In this document: positions 8,515 through 18,583 of the stretch, piece after piece
Layout of the letters: every line of letters starts with the position of its first letter
Numbering within the stretch: the first letter of the stretch is position 1
Assembly: GCA_963681975.1 (NCBI GenBank)
Contig: OY820613.1
Span: forward strand, 744,001-808,000
DNA: 64,000 nt
Reading direction: 5' to 3'
DNA from: JANELJ01 sp024511395
Lineage (GTDB): Bacteria; Pseudomonadota; Gammaproteobacteria; GRL18
Translations under genes and position numbers: made by a program
Notes under the pieces: model-generated
What the model was told of the DNA's origin: nothing
Databases searched by the model: none
What the model saw: the letters and a program-made list of their open reading frames with translations, nothing else

Positions 8515-11500
8515 TTAAAACCTAACCTCCCCCCTCCTAATATGAAACAGATAATACAGTGAAGGGATCACCAGCAAACTCACCAGCATGGAAAAACTCA
8601 ACCCCCAGACAATAACGGCCGCCAGGGGCTGAATCATTTCGGCGCCTTCACCAAAACCAATGGACAAAGGCAGCATACCCACTACAGTGGTTATGCTGGT
8701 CATTAAAATCGGTCGCAGTCTTAAACGGGCAGCATGAGTGATAGCCGTTACCAGAGCCAGCCCTCGGTTTCGTTCCAGTTCAATCTGTTCCACCAGGACA
8801 ATGGCATTATTGACCACAATACCGGCCAGCATAATCAGGCCCAGCCAGACCGGCATGGAAACCGGCAATTCTCTAAAGTACAGGCCGCCGGCGACACCAA
8901 TGATCATAAAGGGAATGCCCAGCAGGATCACCAGCGGATTCTTTAACGACTCATACTGAACCGCCATAACGACAAATACCAGGAAGATGGCCAGAGTAAA
9001 TAATATCAGGCTCATATCACGGCCTTCTTTAATCTCCTTATTAGCACCGCCGTTATACAGATAATAGCCTTCGGGTAAGGGGAAATCTTTAAGCGTCTGT
9101 TCAATCCGGGTCATTACGGCCAGCAGATCATCATCGTTAACCAGGCTGGCCGTTACTTCAACAATACGCCGCTGATTATCCCGTTCAATAACCGAAGGAG
9201 AGGCTGAAAATTGCAGTTCGGCCACGTCATTGATATAAACAGGCTGGCCATTATGATATTTGATTAGAATATGTTTTAAGTCATCATTGGACAGGACTTC
9301 CGAGCGGGGCAGGCGCAGACGGATATTGTATTCTCGGTCGCCTTCAATAAAATCGGATACCACAATACCGTCCAGTGCCACCTTTAAGGCATGGCCTATG
9401 TCCCTGGCATTGACACCCAGATCGGCAGCCCGTTTGCGGCGGATCTTTATTTTTAACTCCTTATGAGTTTCCTCGTAGGTCTGCTTCAGGTTTCTTAATC
9501 CGGGTACAGAGCGGAGTTTATCAACCAGCTGGTTGCCGATATCATTGAGTACCTGCAGATTTTCACCCTGTACTCTCAGACTTATTTTTTCATCGCTTTT
9601 ACCCAAGCGGACACCGCGCACACCGCGTACAAACATTCGTGTCTTAATGCCCACTAGGTTCAGTTTATTGATTTTGGGTTTGATCATAGCGATCCACTGC
9701 TGGGCACTCAAGTTATGTTGTGAGGATGGCAGTAGCTGGATCTTGATGGAACTGTTGTTGCTACTTTCACGTTGTGAACGGCCAAAGATACTGCCGCCAA
9801 TGGTACTAAAAACGGTAATGACATCCTTATCGTCTAGCAACAGGTTTTCAATTTTGTTGACCACGTCATCCATTTCATCCAGGCGCATGCCAGGCTCACC
9901 GGATATGCTCAGATAAATTCGACCTTCATCAATCTGCGGCAGAAAGATCTGTTTTTCATTGATAATATACTGGCCGCTGAAATATAAGGCTGGTATTAAA
10001 ATAATAAACGGCAGCCAGGAATGGCGCACGATAAACCTTACACTGCGCTCATAACTGTCGGCAATAACAGTAAACAGGCGCAAGGGGCGGCGATGTTTAA
10101 CTGGCTTTAAACGTGCTGCAAGACTTGGTACCAGGGTGAGCGATACTAGCATAGAGGAAATAATGGCCGCCGAAATGGTAATGATCAGTTCCTGAAATAA
10201 CAGGCCAACCAGACCGCCCATAAACAGGAAGGGGAGTACCGCAGCCAGATTAGTGCTGGTAGAAGCTACAATGGCGCTGTTTACCTCATTGGCAGCTAAA
10301 AGTGCAGATGCGATATTATTGTCAGAGCTATTCTTTTCAAAATCATCATTTTCTGATTTCTGTAATGACTGCTGCTGATGTCGGGAAATGTTTTCCAGCA
10401 TGACAATCGTACTGTCCACCAGCATACCAATGCCCAGAGCCAGACCGCCCAAGGTCATAATATTTAGGGTCAGTCCGGTGACTTCCATAATTATAAATGT
10501 AATAACAATGGCCAATGGAATAGCGCTGCCGATGATCAGGGTGCGGCGTAAATCACCCAGAAAAAGATACACCACCAGCATGGCCAGGATGGCGCCGGAA
10601 AGGGCTGCGCGGGCGGCGTTATTTAATGCGTGTTTAATAAATACCGCCTGATCATCTACAGTAGTAATATCAATATCTTTGGGTACTAACTGATCGTTCT
10701 GTAACTGGGTAATGCGCTGGTGTACGGCATCCACGACTTTAATGGTATTGGCCTGGGGCTGCTTCTGCACAGAAAGCTTAACCCCTTCCATACCGTTGAG
10801 CCGGATCCGTACCCGTTCATCTTCATGGGTGTCCAGAACCGTTGCAACTTCATCTAGTTTAACTGTATCTTCTATACGCCGGCTGGCTGATCCGGAAAGG
10901 GGGAATTGCCTTAATTCCTGCAGTGATTCAAAACGGGCTTCAGTGCGGGTGCTTAATTCATCGGAGGCGGTATAGATGCGTCCGGCGGCAATGTCTTGGT
11001 TTTCTGTTTCCAGAATGGTTTCCAGGTCTTTAAAACTTAAATGATGTGAGGCTAGGCGTTGCTGATCCACCAGCATCTGAATTTCCCGTACCAGCCCGCC
11101 GCCTACTTCCGTGGAGGCGACACCGGGCAGGTTAATAAACCATTTGCTGAGCTGATAATCGACATAACTTCTTAAATCTACAGGTGAGCGGCGGCTGGAG
11201 CTGACAATAAATTCAATAACCGGGATCTGGGACGGATCACGTTTGTAAATAATGGGCGGTTCAATACTATCGGGTAAGAATCGTTTGGCCCGATCCAGAC
11301 GGTTACTGGCATCACGCAGGGCAATGTCAATATCAGTACCATAGGGGAAGCTTAAATCAACTGAGCTGCGGCTTTCTGTAGTACGGGACTGTACTGAAAT
11401 GGCACCTTCGGTAATGGCCAGCTGTTCTTCTAGCTGGCGGGTCACCTTGTCTTCCATAATGGTCGCCGGAACACCGGGATCCACGACCCGAACTCGGACA

Positions 11501-11664
11501 TCGGGGTAAATAATATCCGGTAACAGGTTTACGCCCAGACGCTGGTACATAAAAATGCCCAGTACCAGAAGAGCTAGGGCAATCATATTAACGCCAATGG
11601 GATGGCGTATTGACCAAGCTGCGATATTACTGGTGGCCTGTAAGGGCTTCTTTGGTCGCTTCAT
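8515..11664 (-). CDS. RND efflux transporter, inner-membrane pump subunit
   Basis: This 1049-aa protein has the duplicated RND layout: a transmembrane helix near residues 24-42, a large periplasmic loop, helices 340-540, a second helix at about 545-565, a second periplasmic loop, then helices 860-1040. TM4 carries GIGMLVDSTIVMLENI, the proton-relay aspartate motif, here with Asp-Ser where AcrB has Asp-Asp. The length fits the HAE/AcrB group. It would form a trimer that exports hydrophobic compounds with the adaptor encoded just upstream. The start overlaps the adaptor stop by four bases (ATGA). No outer-membrane channel gene is nearby, so TolC is presumably elsewhere. Confidence 0.93.
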   Translation of the reverse strand: MKRPKKPLQATSNIAAWSIRHPIGVNMIALALLVLGIFMYQRLGVNLLPDIIYPDVRVRVVDPGVPATIMEDKVTRQLEEQLAITEGAISVQSRTTESRSSVDLSFPYGTDIDIALRDASNRLDRAKRFLPDSIEPPIIYKRDPSQIPVIEFIVSSSRRSPVDLRSYVDYQLSKWFINLPGVASTEVGGGLVREIQMLVDQQRLASHHLSFKDLETILETENQDIAAGRIYTASDELSTRTEARFESLQELRQFPLSGSASRRIEDTVKLDEVATVLDTHEDERVRIRLNGMEGVKLSVQKQPQANTIKVVDAVHQRITQLQNDQLVPKDIDITTVDDQAVFIKHALNNAARAALSGAILAMLVVYLFLGDLRRTLIIGSAIPLAIVITFIIMEVTGLTLNIMTLGGLALGIGMLVDSTIVMLENISRHQQQSLQKSENDDFEKNSSDNNIASALLAANEVNSAIVASTSTNLAAVLPFLFMGGLVGLLFQELIITISAAIISSMLVSLTLVPSLAARLKPVKHRRPLRLFTVIADSYERSVRFIVRHSWLPFIILIPALYFSGQYIINEKQIFLPQIDEGRIYLSISGEPGMRLDEMDDVVNKIENLLLDDKDVITVFSTIGGSIFGRSQRESSNNSSIKIQLLPSSQHNLSAQQWIAMIKPKINKLNLVGIKTRMFVRGVRGVRLGKSDEKISLRVQGENLQVLNDIGNQLVDKLRSVPGLRNLKQTYEETHKELKIKIRRKRAADLGVNARDIGHALKVALDGIVVSDFIEGDREYNIRLRLPRSEVLSNDDLKHILIKYHNGQPVYINDVAELQFSASPSVIERDNQRRIVEVTASLVNDDDLLAVMTRIEQTLKDFPLPEGYYLYNGGANKEIKEGRDMSLILFTLAIFLVFVVMAVQYESLKNPLVILLGIPFMIIGVAGGLYFRELPVSMPVWLGLIMLAGIVVNNAIVLVEQIELERNRGLALVTAITHAARLRLRPILMTSITTVVGMLPLSIGFGEGAEMIQPLAAVIVWGLSFSMLVSLLVIPSLYYLFHIRRGEVRF

Positions 11665-12716
11665 AGAGGATTAACTTTCTTACCGGGGCGTAAGCCGAAC
11701 AGCCCTTTGGTGATCATCGTATCACCTTCTTTCAGGCCTTCCAGTACTTCTATCAGCAGCGGGTATTTTTTCCCGGTACGGATATTCCTGCGTTCCACCG
11801 TCTGATCGGCCCTGAGAAGATAAACCCAGGCACCTTTCTGATCATAGCGAATAGATGATACCGGGATCACCAAGACATCTTTTTTAGGGGTAAATAAATG
11901 AATACGGGCCAGCTGACCGGGTTTAGCACCTTCAGGCACCGGGTTAAGACTGGCTTCAATGGTTCCCTTGCGGGTATCGGGGTTAATTTGCGGGTAAATG
12001 CGTAATACTTTGCCGTTCCAGACAGTTGTTCCCAAGGCATCAATAATAAAATGAATACTGTCACCTTGGTGGATACGGCTTAAATAAAGTTCAGAAATAG
12101 CCACTTTTACAATCAGGGCAGAGGTATCAATCAGGCTTAAAAAGTGTGTATGCAGAGGCAGTACATCGCCGGGTTCAGCCTTGTGTTCACTGATAATACC
12201 ATCCCAAGGTGCGTTAATACGGGTATAGCTGAGGCGTTTTTTCTGTAAATTAAATTCTGCAGTATCCAGCAGTACCTTCGTTTTAGCGCGGGTCAGCAGT
12301 TCTTTGGAGGTCAGATTTCTGCACGCCAGTTTTTCCAGACGGGCATAATCGAGTTTAGACTGTTTTAAAGTGGCTTCTGCTTTATTGTACTCAGCCCGGA
12401 CAATGGTATCATCCAGACGGGCCAGCAGTTGTCCTTTTTTTACCCGATCACCTTCCCGAAAGGGCAGTTTCACTAACAGTCCCTGAACCTGATTATAAAA
12501 GCGTACCGTACGCACGGGTTCCAGGGTGCCGGTTACTATAATTTTATGGTTAAGTGGTTCTCGTTTAGCTTGGGTGACTTCCACATTGGGCAGACTCTTG
12601 CTGTGTTTTTTGCTGGCGGGCGGCTGTTCATCACAGCCGGTTAACAGCAGAGTAGTTAACAGGCTCAAAATAAGGCCAAAAGCGTAAAAAGTTCGAAGGG
12701 TGTTAGTTACCGTCAT
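11661..12716 (-). CDS. RND efflux periplasmic adaptor lipoprotein
   Basis: This 351-aa membrane-fusion protein begins with a signal peptide ending in the lipobox LLTGC, so it is probably lipid-anchored at the inner membrane. It follows the usual order of barrel-sandwich half (VQGLLVKLPFREGDRVKKGQ), alpha-hairpin (about residues 110-160), second barrel half (INAPWDGIISEHKAEPGD) and a membrane-proximal domain. It bridges the RND pump to an outer-membrane channel. It is first in a two-gene operon and overlaps the pump gene by 4 bp. Only about 106 bp separate it from the divergent ABC exporter gene. Confidence 0.92.
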   Translation of the reverse strand: MTVTNTLRTFYAFGLILSLLTTLLLTGCDEQPPASKKHSKSLPNVEVTQAKREPLNHKIIVTGTLEPVRTVRFYNQVQGLLVKLPFREGDRVKKGQLLARLDDTIVRAEYNKAEATLKQSKLDYARLEKLACRNLTSKELLTRAKTKVLLDTAEFNLQKKRLSYTRINAPWDGIISEHKAEPGDVLPLHTHFLSLIDTSALIVKVAISELYLSRIHQGDSIHFIIDALGTTVWNGKVLRIYPQINPDTRKGTIEASLNPVPEGAKPGQLARIHLFTPKKDVLVIPVSSIRYDQKGAWVYLLRADQTVERRNIRTGKKYPLLIEVLEGLKEGDTMITKGLFGLRPGKKVNPL

Positions 12717-12822
12717 ATTATTCTTTTTTATTAATGGGCGGAAATTTGAAGCGTATTGAAACTATTACCTTTTATCTCTTAATTGATTAGAATACCCGCT
12801 TTCTGTCTGATAAAGCAATACT

Positions 12823-14487
12823 ATGGCCATACGTACCCGTTATACCGATGCTCCGCATAAAAATCGTCATGATCTGGCGAATCTTCGGCGTATTGTACCA
12901 TTTTTATGGGAATATAAAGGCCGGGTTATTATTGCCCTGAGTTTTCTGATCCTGGCCAAAGTGGCTACGGTCGGTATGCCGCTGGTGTTAAAGCAGATTG
13001 TGGATGCGCTGGACCCCCGTTCTCTGCAACTGGTGCTGCCGGTTACCTTGTTGCTGGCCTATGGTGCGCTGCGTCTGGCCAATGTACTGTTCAGTGAACT
13101 GCGTGACACGATTTTTGCACGGGTTCGTTACCATGCTATGCGCAAGCTCTCATGCAAGGTGCTCAGTCACCTGTATTCACTGTCCCTGCAGTTTCATCTG
13201 GAACGCAGAACCGGCGGTATTTCCAGAGATCTGGAGCGGGGTACTCGGGCGGTCTCTAGTATTATGAACTACCTGGTATTTAATATTATCCCCACTATTG
13301 CTGAATTTTCTCTGGTAGCCGTTTTACTGCTGGGGGATTACGATATTCGATTTACCATTGTTACCTTCAGTACTGTGCTGGTATATATAGTGTTTACCCT
13401 ATCAGTGACTAACTGGCGCATGCATATCCGCCATCGCATGAACCGTCTGGATTCACAGGCTAATTCTATGGCGGTGGACGGGCTGATTAATTATGAAACG
13501 GTTAAGTATTTTAATAATGACAATTATGAGCTGGACCGTTATGACCATACCCTGAATGAATGGGAAGATTCGGCGGTAAAAAGCCAGGCTTCCATGTCGC
13601 TGCTTAATTTCGGTCAGGGCAGTATTATTGCCGTTGGTGTGACTCTGATGATGTTTCTGGCGACTCAGGGCGTTGTTGATGGTGAAATGACTATCGGTGA
13701 CCTAGTGCTGGTTAATGCCCTGATGCTGCAATTATTTATCCCGCTGAATTTTTTAGGCATTATTTACCGCTCCATGATGCATTCGCTGGCGGATATCGAC
13801 CTGATGTTTGCTCTGCTGGATAAAAAGAGTGATGTGGTGGATGCACCGGATGCCGATGAACTGACTGTCAGTGAAGGTGTCGTTCAGTTTGACAGGGTCA
13901 ATTTTGGTTACCAGACAGAGCGACAGATCCTGCATGATGTCAGTTTTACCATTCCTGACGGCAAAAAGCTGGCTATTGTCGGCCCCTCGGGTGCCGGTAA
14001 ATCGACCATTTCACGATTATTATTTCGTTTTTATGATGTTAACAGCGGACGGATTACGGTTGACGGCCAGGATATCAGCAAGGTCACTCAGAACAGTTTA
14101 CGCCGGACTGTGGGCATTGTGCCGCAGGATACGGTGCTGTTTAATGAAAGTATTTACCATAATATTGTTTATGCCCATCCTGATGCAAGCTAGGAAGACG
14201 TTTACAGAGCGGCAAGAATGGCCAATATTCATGACTTTATTATGCAGCTGCCATCTGGTTATGACACCATTGTGGGGGAGCGCGGGCTTAAACTGTCCGG
14301 CGGAGAAAAACAGCGGGTGGCTATTGCCCGGGTCATTTTAAAAAATCCGGCCATCCTGATTTTTGATGAAGCCACTTCATCTCTGGATTCGCACTCGGAA
14401 CAGCTGATTTTATCGGCTCTTAATGAGGTGGCTCAGCAGGGTCTGTATTATACTTTGTGGAATCTGCAATTACAGGAAAAAGACTAA
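12823..14487 (+). pseudogene. Atm1/ABCB7-type ABC exporter, nonsense and internal deletion
   Basis: This is a half-transporter fusing six transmembrane helices to an ATPase. The membrane part has the Atm1-like sequence INYETVKYFNND. The nucleotide-binding part has Walker A (GPSGAGKST), signature (LSGGEKQR) and Walker B (ILIFDEATSSLD). There are two lesions. A TAG at 14191-14193 follows HPDAS. Near the end ALNEVAQ runs straight into QGLYYTLW, deleting roughly 50 codons that should hold the H-loop histidine (AHRLS). Family members export glutathione-linked sulfur compounds for iron-sulfur biogenesis. A glutaredoxin gene lies 400 bp downstream. Confidence 0.85.
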
Positions 14488-14491
14488 ACTC

Positions 14492-14860
14492 ATGAATAAA
14501 CAATTACTTGCAGTAGTAGATCAGGGTGGTTACCCAGATTTTACAGCGCTTTATGAATCATTAGGCTATGGTGTGGAAACCGTCAGTACACCCCGTAAGG
14601 CCAATAGTTTTTTAAAGAAAAACCCGGTACACATGCTGGTGTGTGAGTTTAATTTTCAGACCGATTTTCGTGACCGTACCAGTTCACTGGAATCCATTCT
14701 GGCCAGTGTCCAGCATCAAACCGACATTAAAGTTGTGGTGTTTCTCGATGCCGGCAATACCGAGCGTTTTGAACGGGTAAGTTCACGCTTCCCCATACAT
14801 AAGACCTTGGTGTTTCCTTTTGATGAGGAGCAATTGCGCCAGGCAGTGACCATTGATTAA
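14492..14860 (+). CDS. Hypothetical protein with receiver-like fold (122 aa)
   Basis: The start at ATG 14492 is 5 bp after the ABC-exporter stop. The alternating strand-helix pattern (LLAVVDQGG, MLVCEFNF, IKVVVFLDAG, KTLVFPFDEEQL) resembles a response-regulator receiver. At the usual phospho-aspartate position there is Glu (VCEFNF), and the conserved late Lys is not obvious, so it would be a degenerate receiver. This is inference from the pattern only; I cannot name the family. It probably shares a transcript with the exporter and the glutaredoxin. Confidence 0.65.
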   Translation: MNKQLLAVVDQGGYPDFTALYESLGYGVETVSTPRKANSFLKKNPVHMLVCEFNFQTDFRDRTSSLESILASVQHQTDIKVVVFLDAGNTERFERVSSRFPIHKTLVFPFDEEQLRQAVTID

Positions 14861-14889
14861 CTAAAACAGACAGGAATTGTTAATAAATT

Positions 14890-15147
14890 ATGAGCAAAGT
14901 AAAAATATACAGTACCAGCACCTGCCCCATGTGTACCCGTGTCAAAGGTTTAATGAGCAAATGGGGCATTGATTATGAAGAAGTGCGGGTGGATCAGGAC
15001 CGGGACGGACTGATTGAAATTTCTAGGGTCACCAATGGAGCTCGTACTGTCCCGCAGATCACCATTAATGATAAATGGATCGGCAGTTTAACCGAGCTGA
15101 CAGAACTGCATATGGACGGTGAGCTGGATCATTTAATGGAGGAATAG
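14890..15147 (+). CDS. Glutaredoxin
   Basis: This 85-aa thioredoxin-fold protein has a dithiol active site CPMC at residues 12-15, a cis-proline loop TVPQITIND and a glycine-rich GSLTELTEL helix start. These are the landmarks of class I glutaredoxins (GrxC type), which use glutathione to reduce protein disulfides. The length is typical and the gene is undamaged. It sits 29 bp after the receiver-like gene and probably belongs to the exporter transcript, a sensible link to glutathione-dependent export. Confidence 0.88.
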   Translation: MSKVKIYSTSTCPMCTRVKGLMSKWGIDYEEVRVDQDRDGLIEISRVTNGARTVPQITINDKWIGSLTELTELHMDGELDHLMEE

Positions 15148-15186
15148 GGTATTTAGGTTTAAGGAAAACATCTATGCTTCTAAACA

Positions 15187-15588
15187 TTAATGTTCTGGTG
15201 TTTTTCCAAGCTCCAGTTTAAGCCTTTGCTGTTCTGCTTCCTCTACGGCTTCCAGATACTCTTTTCTGCTCATAGTTGAAGACGCCGCATCTCTAAATCG
15301 TTCACCTTCCCTTTCGCCGCTTAAATAGGCCATATGAAACCAGATATAGGCCTGCCGGTAATCTTTTGGGGTACCCAGGCCGTATAAATACATACTGCCC
15401 AGCTTACCGTAGGCCCGGGCATTCTTATTTTGTGCGGCATTATAAAATTCCTTAAAGGCCGTATCCCGGTCTCCACTCCGATTAGCTTCCTCACCGACAA
15501 TATAATCAGCAAAGCCGGCCTGACTTAAGAACAGTCCGGTTACAACAGTCAAATGGATTAACACGTTTCGAAAAAATTTTATGTTCAA
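15187..15588 (-). CDS. Sel1-repeat periplasmic protein
   Basis: The protein is 133 aa with a signal peptide of about 27 residues ending in QAGFA. The mature part has one clear Sel1-like repeat (ARAYGKLGSMYLYGLGTPKDY then RQAYIWFHMAY) plus a preceding half repeat (AFKEFYNAAQNKN). Sel1 repeats build small helical scaffolds for protein binding. The C-terminal 35 residues are highly charged and helical. It is convergent with the glutaredoxin gene, and no partner gene is adjacent. Confidence 0.8.
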   Translation of the reverse strand: MNIKFFRNVLIHLTVVTGLFLSQAGFADYIVGEEANRSGDRDTAFKEFYNAAQNKNARAYGKLGSMYLYGLGTPKDYRQAYIWFHMAYLSGEREGERFRDAASSTMSRKEYLEAVEEAEQQRLKLELGKTPEH

Positions 15589-16106
15589 GATATATATACC
15601 TTTTAAGGGTGATTTTTTTCATTATAAATGTTTGCCTGACGACCGGATCTTAAATGACCCCTGTGTTATTTTGCAAATACTTTAAAAACATTCATAAATT
15701 AGGGTTAATTCGCCTTGACAACAGGCTTTGTTCACTTAACAATAGGCCTATGTTAGGAGGTATACTAAGTTCTGTGACATATTGTAATACATTGTAGTAA
15801 TTGTGTAATAGCAACTTAATATAATAGTTAAAATCATGTAAGACTTAATTTGTATTATATGAATAATATCAATCAACTATAAATAAAACATGAATTACCG
15901 GCTTGATAATGAGCCCGGAAATAGCCTGCACTGCAAAAGAACCATAATAATAAAAAAACAGTCAGATCAAACTGAACGGCGTTTATTTATTGCTTAAATA
16001 ACTCGCTATATCAATCAACACATAACTACTAAATACTTATTTTTAAACCAGAAAAAGAAACGTAGAAACAGGGAAAACATTCTACTGTTTTAAGGAGGCA
16101 AGACCA
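15589..16106. other. AT-rich intergenic region upstream of the hemerythrin-like gene
   Basis: No gene is seen. A possible promoter for the right-hand gene is TTGACA at 15715-15720 with AACAAT 17 bp downstream, a weak -10. The rest is AT-rich. The only strong translation signal is AAGGAGG shortly before ATG 16107. Confidence 0.4.
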
Positions 16107-16544
16107 ATGGTATCTTTTAAAGAACTCAACGAACAAAACCACATAATTGCAGAGCGTGCAAAAATTATCATCTATATGATTCAGGATCGTACTATTTGCG
16201 ATACTGATGTTACCTGTGACCTGTTTTTCGACCTGCTTGAACGGGTCAAAAACCACATGGATATTGAAGAACGTGAGCTGTACAAAAATCTGTTAACACA
16301 TCCTGATCAAAGTGTTAAAAATACTGCAGAGAACTTTTTATCCGGTTCGGCAGAAATCAAGCGGGTATTCAAGCAATACACTAAGCGCTGGTGTCATAAT
16401 CGCAAGTTGCGTATTAAAGATCACGATCGGTTTGTTAAAGAAACCAATGAAATCTTTGATATGATCCAGGATCGCATTATCAGTGAAACTGAAAAGTTCT
16501 ACCCCGTAGTTCGCAGCGTTTATGGTGAACAGATGGCGGCCTGA
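16107..16544 (+). CDS. Hemerythrin-like HHE-domain protein
   Basis: This 145-aa all-helical protein carries His in NHIIAE (residue 12), the H-x-x-x-E pattern in NHMDIEERELY (about 50-60) and a late HDRF near residue 112. That is the His/Glu distribution of HHE cation-binding (hemerythrin-like) proteins, which bind a di-iron or similar site for oxygen or NO handling. I infer the family from these residues, and one or two metal ligands are uncertain. A strong AAGGAGG sits 9 bp before ATG. It is single and followed by a hairpin. Confidence 0.65.
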   Translation: MVSFKELNEQNHIIAERAKIIIYMIQDRTICDTDVTCDLFFDLLERVKNHMDIEERELYKNLLTHPDQSVKNTAENFLSGSAEIKRVFKQYTKRWCHNRKLRIKDHDRFVKETNEIFDMIQDRIISETEKFYPVVRSVYGEQMAA

Positions 16545-16579
16545 TCAAATAGAATCTTATTGATTAAGTTTTGATTATC

Positions 16580-16609
16580 TACGTTCCCATGCTTTAGCAT
16601 GGGAACGTA
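16580..16609. repeat. Perfect 14-bp hairpin, REP-like
   Basis: TACGTTCCCATGCT and AGCATGGGAACGTA form a perfect stem with a TT spacer, located 35 bp after the hemerythrin-like gene. There is no T run, so it is not a standard terminator. The GTTCCCA...TGGGAAC core resembles short dispersed hairpins known from many proteobacterial and cyanobacterial genomes. No second copy lies in this window. It may still stop or protect the upstream mRNA. Confidence 0.7.
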
Positions 16610-17812
16610 TCCCAACCAAACATAAACTTCTACAATTTTAACACCACCTCAAAAAAAATTTATAATCCATAGTTTTATGTAGTTCAACCTGAATAATACC
16701 GTTTTAAGCCTGACATCAAGCCAGGTTTAAAGCGGCTGATTGTTCTGGTTTGATAAAATATCCCATCAAACCGGAAATAATTTTGAGCCACAAAAGCCGG
16801 AGCTTATTGAGGAGCTTTCTTAAGTTATGTCCAGCGGCTACCATAACCACATTAATGGCATCACCGACTGTGCCTTTGAGGTAGCAGCGATCTAAACGGC
16901 CATCGTTTTTCATATGACCGATTTCAGGCTCAATCGCACTGCGCCGTTTTAATGCTTTTTTAATACTTCGGGTAACGCCTCGCTTCTGACCTGAGATAAA
17001 AACTTTCGTATCTTTTACTTCATGTCCACGATAACCCCGGTCAACAAAGCACTGTTCCGGCTGTACGGCTGTAAACTGTTTTATCTGTTCCAGTTGTGGC
17101 AGTAGAGTGTGTCCATCATAAGGATTGCCCGGACAACTTTGAGCACCAATAACAAAGCCTTCCTTGTTAGTTACCGCGATACTGGCTTTAACACCAAATT
17201 CATAAGGCTTATGAGCTTTGCCTTTACTGATACACTCGACTTCCGGTGCATGTAAACTGTAAAGCTTGTTCTTACTGTGCTGCTCCTGCTCAATCAGTTT
17301 CTGAGCCTGTTTTAGAGTTACTTCAAACAGAGACTGAATATCAACAGAATAGTTGGGCAGTTGTCGTTCAATATCCCGTTTAACACGACCTAAACGGGAT
17401 TTCAGTTTATTGTTCATTTTCTTCATGCGTTTAAACTGTTTTGCATGAGCATAACGACTGGCCATTAGTACATATTGCGGCCCAACCCGATTATAGTTCT
17501 GACGCAGTTTAATACCGTGCTCTTTGGACAGTTTAACCAGGTTTTCTCTGGCTTTGTTCAGGAGCTTTGAATCGGTTGGAAAAGCGATGTTCTTTTCCTG
17601 TACGGTAGTATCTACCGTGACTTTCTTTAAACTGCCAGGCTTTATGGTTTTACTCTTTAGTCCGGCTTTAATGGTTTCAATCAGTAATTTTTCACTGCCT
17701 GACTTACCTGCGTATTCTGCTGATGGTGAACACCAATTCTGAGCCATCATGAACACCCATTCTGTTCTATCGTGAACACCCAACCCTGCCCACACATTGG
17801 CGTACAGTCTTT

Positions 17813-18568
17813 TTACCCTAAGTGTTCACCATCCGTCAATGATGAGCGTGTTTTTCGCATCGATTCACCTTTTAATTTAAGTCGGTGGGCATTGTGCATA
17901 AGCCGATCTAAAATGGCATCGGCAATCGTATTGTCACCGATAGACTGATGCCACTGATCAGTGGGTAACTGACTGAGCATAATGGTTGATGCATGTCCAT
18001 GGCGATCATCCATCAATTCCATTAAGTCATTGCGCTGTACCGCTTTTAACAGTTCCAGTCCCCAGTCATCAATGATCAGCAGCTCTGTTTTGGCCAGAGA
18101 CTGAAGTGTTTTGAGGTAAGTACCGTCTGCTTTGCTCCGGGTAAGCATCATTAATAACCGGGACAACCGGTAATATTTAACACTATGACCTTTCATACAC
18201 GCCGTATGCCCCGGTGCACAGGCAATAAAGGTTTTACCACTGCCACAGGGGCCAGTGAACAGAATGTTCTGAGCTTTGTTTAACCAGTCACATTGCAGAA
18301 GTGAAGCCATGACAGATTGCTGTAAACCTCCGGGATGCAGATAATCAATATCCTGGGCATGTGCAGCCAGTTTAAAGCGGGCGGCTTTAATCAGCCGCTT
18401 TTGCTTTCTCTGCTCTCTTTCCCGGGCTTCGGTGTCGGCCAGTAATTGTATTCGCTGCTCAAAGGACAGGCCTTCATAGGTGCCCGGCTGCTCAATCTGG
18501 CTAAGCAGGGCATCGGCCATGCCGGTGAGTTTTAATTGTCGAAGTTGGGTAATGGTTTGTTCTAACAT
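17813..18568 (-). CDS. istB: IS21 helper ATPase IstB (copy 2)
   Basis: This 251-aa AAA+ protein has Walker A GPCGSGKTF and Walker B LLIIDDWG, the full length seen in copy 3. IstB forms an ATP-dependent multimer on target DNA and activates IstA. It follows istA by 15 bp (TAACCAGGGAGTATCAGT lies between). It has one substitution relative to copy 3 near residue 47 (Thr-Glu-Ala-Arg against Ser-Glu-Ala-Arg). It could act in trans for other group A copies. Confidence 0.92.
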   Translation of the reverse strand: MLEQTITQLRQLKLTGMADALLSQIEQPGTYEGLSFEQRIQLLADTEAREREQRKQKRLIKAARFKLAAHAQDIDYLHPGGLQQSVMASLLQCDWLNKAQNILFTGPCGSGKTFIACAPGHTACMKGHSVKYYRLSRLLMMLTRSKADGTYLKTLQSLAKTELLIIDDWGLELLKAVQRNDLMELMDDRHGHASTIMLSQLPTDQWHQSIGDNTIADAILDRLMHNAHRLKLKGESMRKTRSSLTDGEHLG

Positions 18569-18583
18569 ACTGATACTCCCTGG

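Noticed and set aside
16716..17795. A 359-codon chimeric transposase frame starting inside the IS21 end
   Set aside because: The start lies in IS21 terminal repeats and the IS5 N-terminal domain is missing, so it is treated as part of the interrupted IS5 gene.
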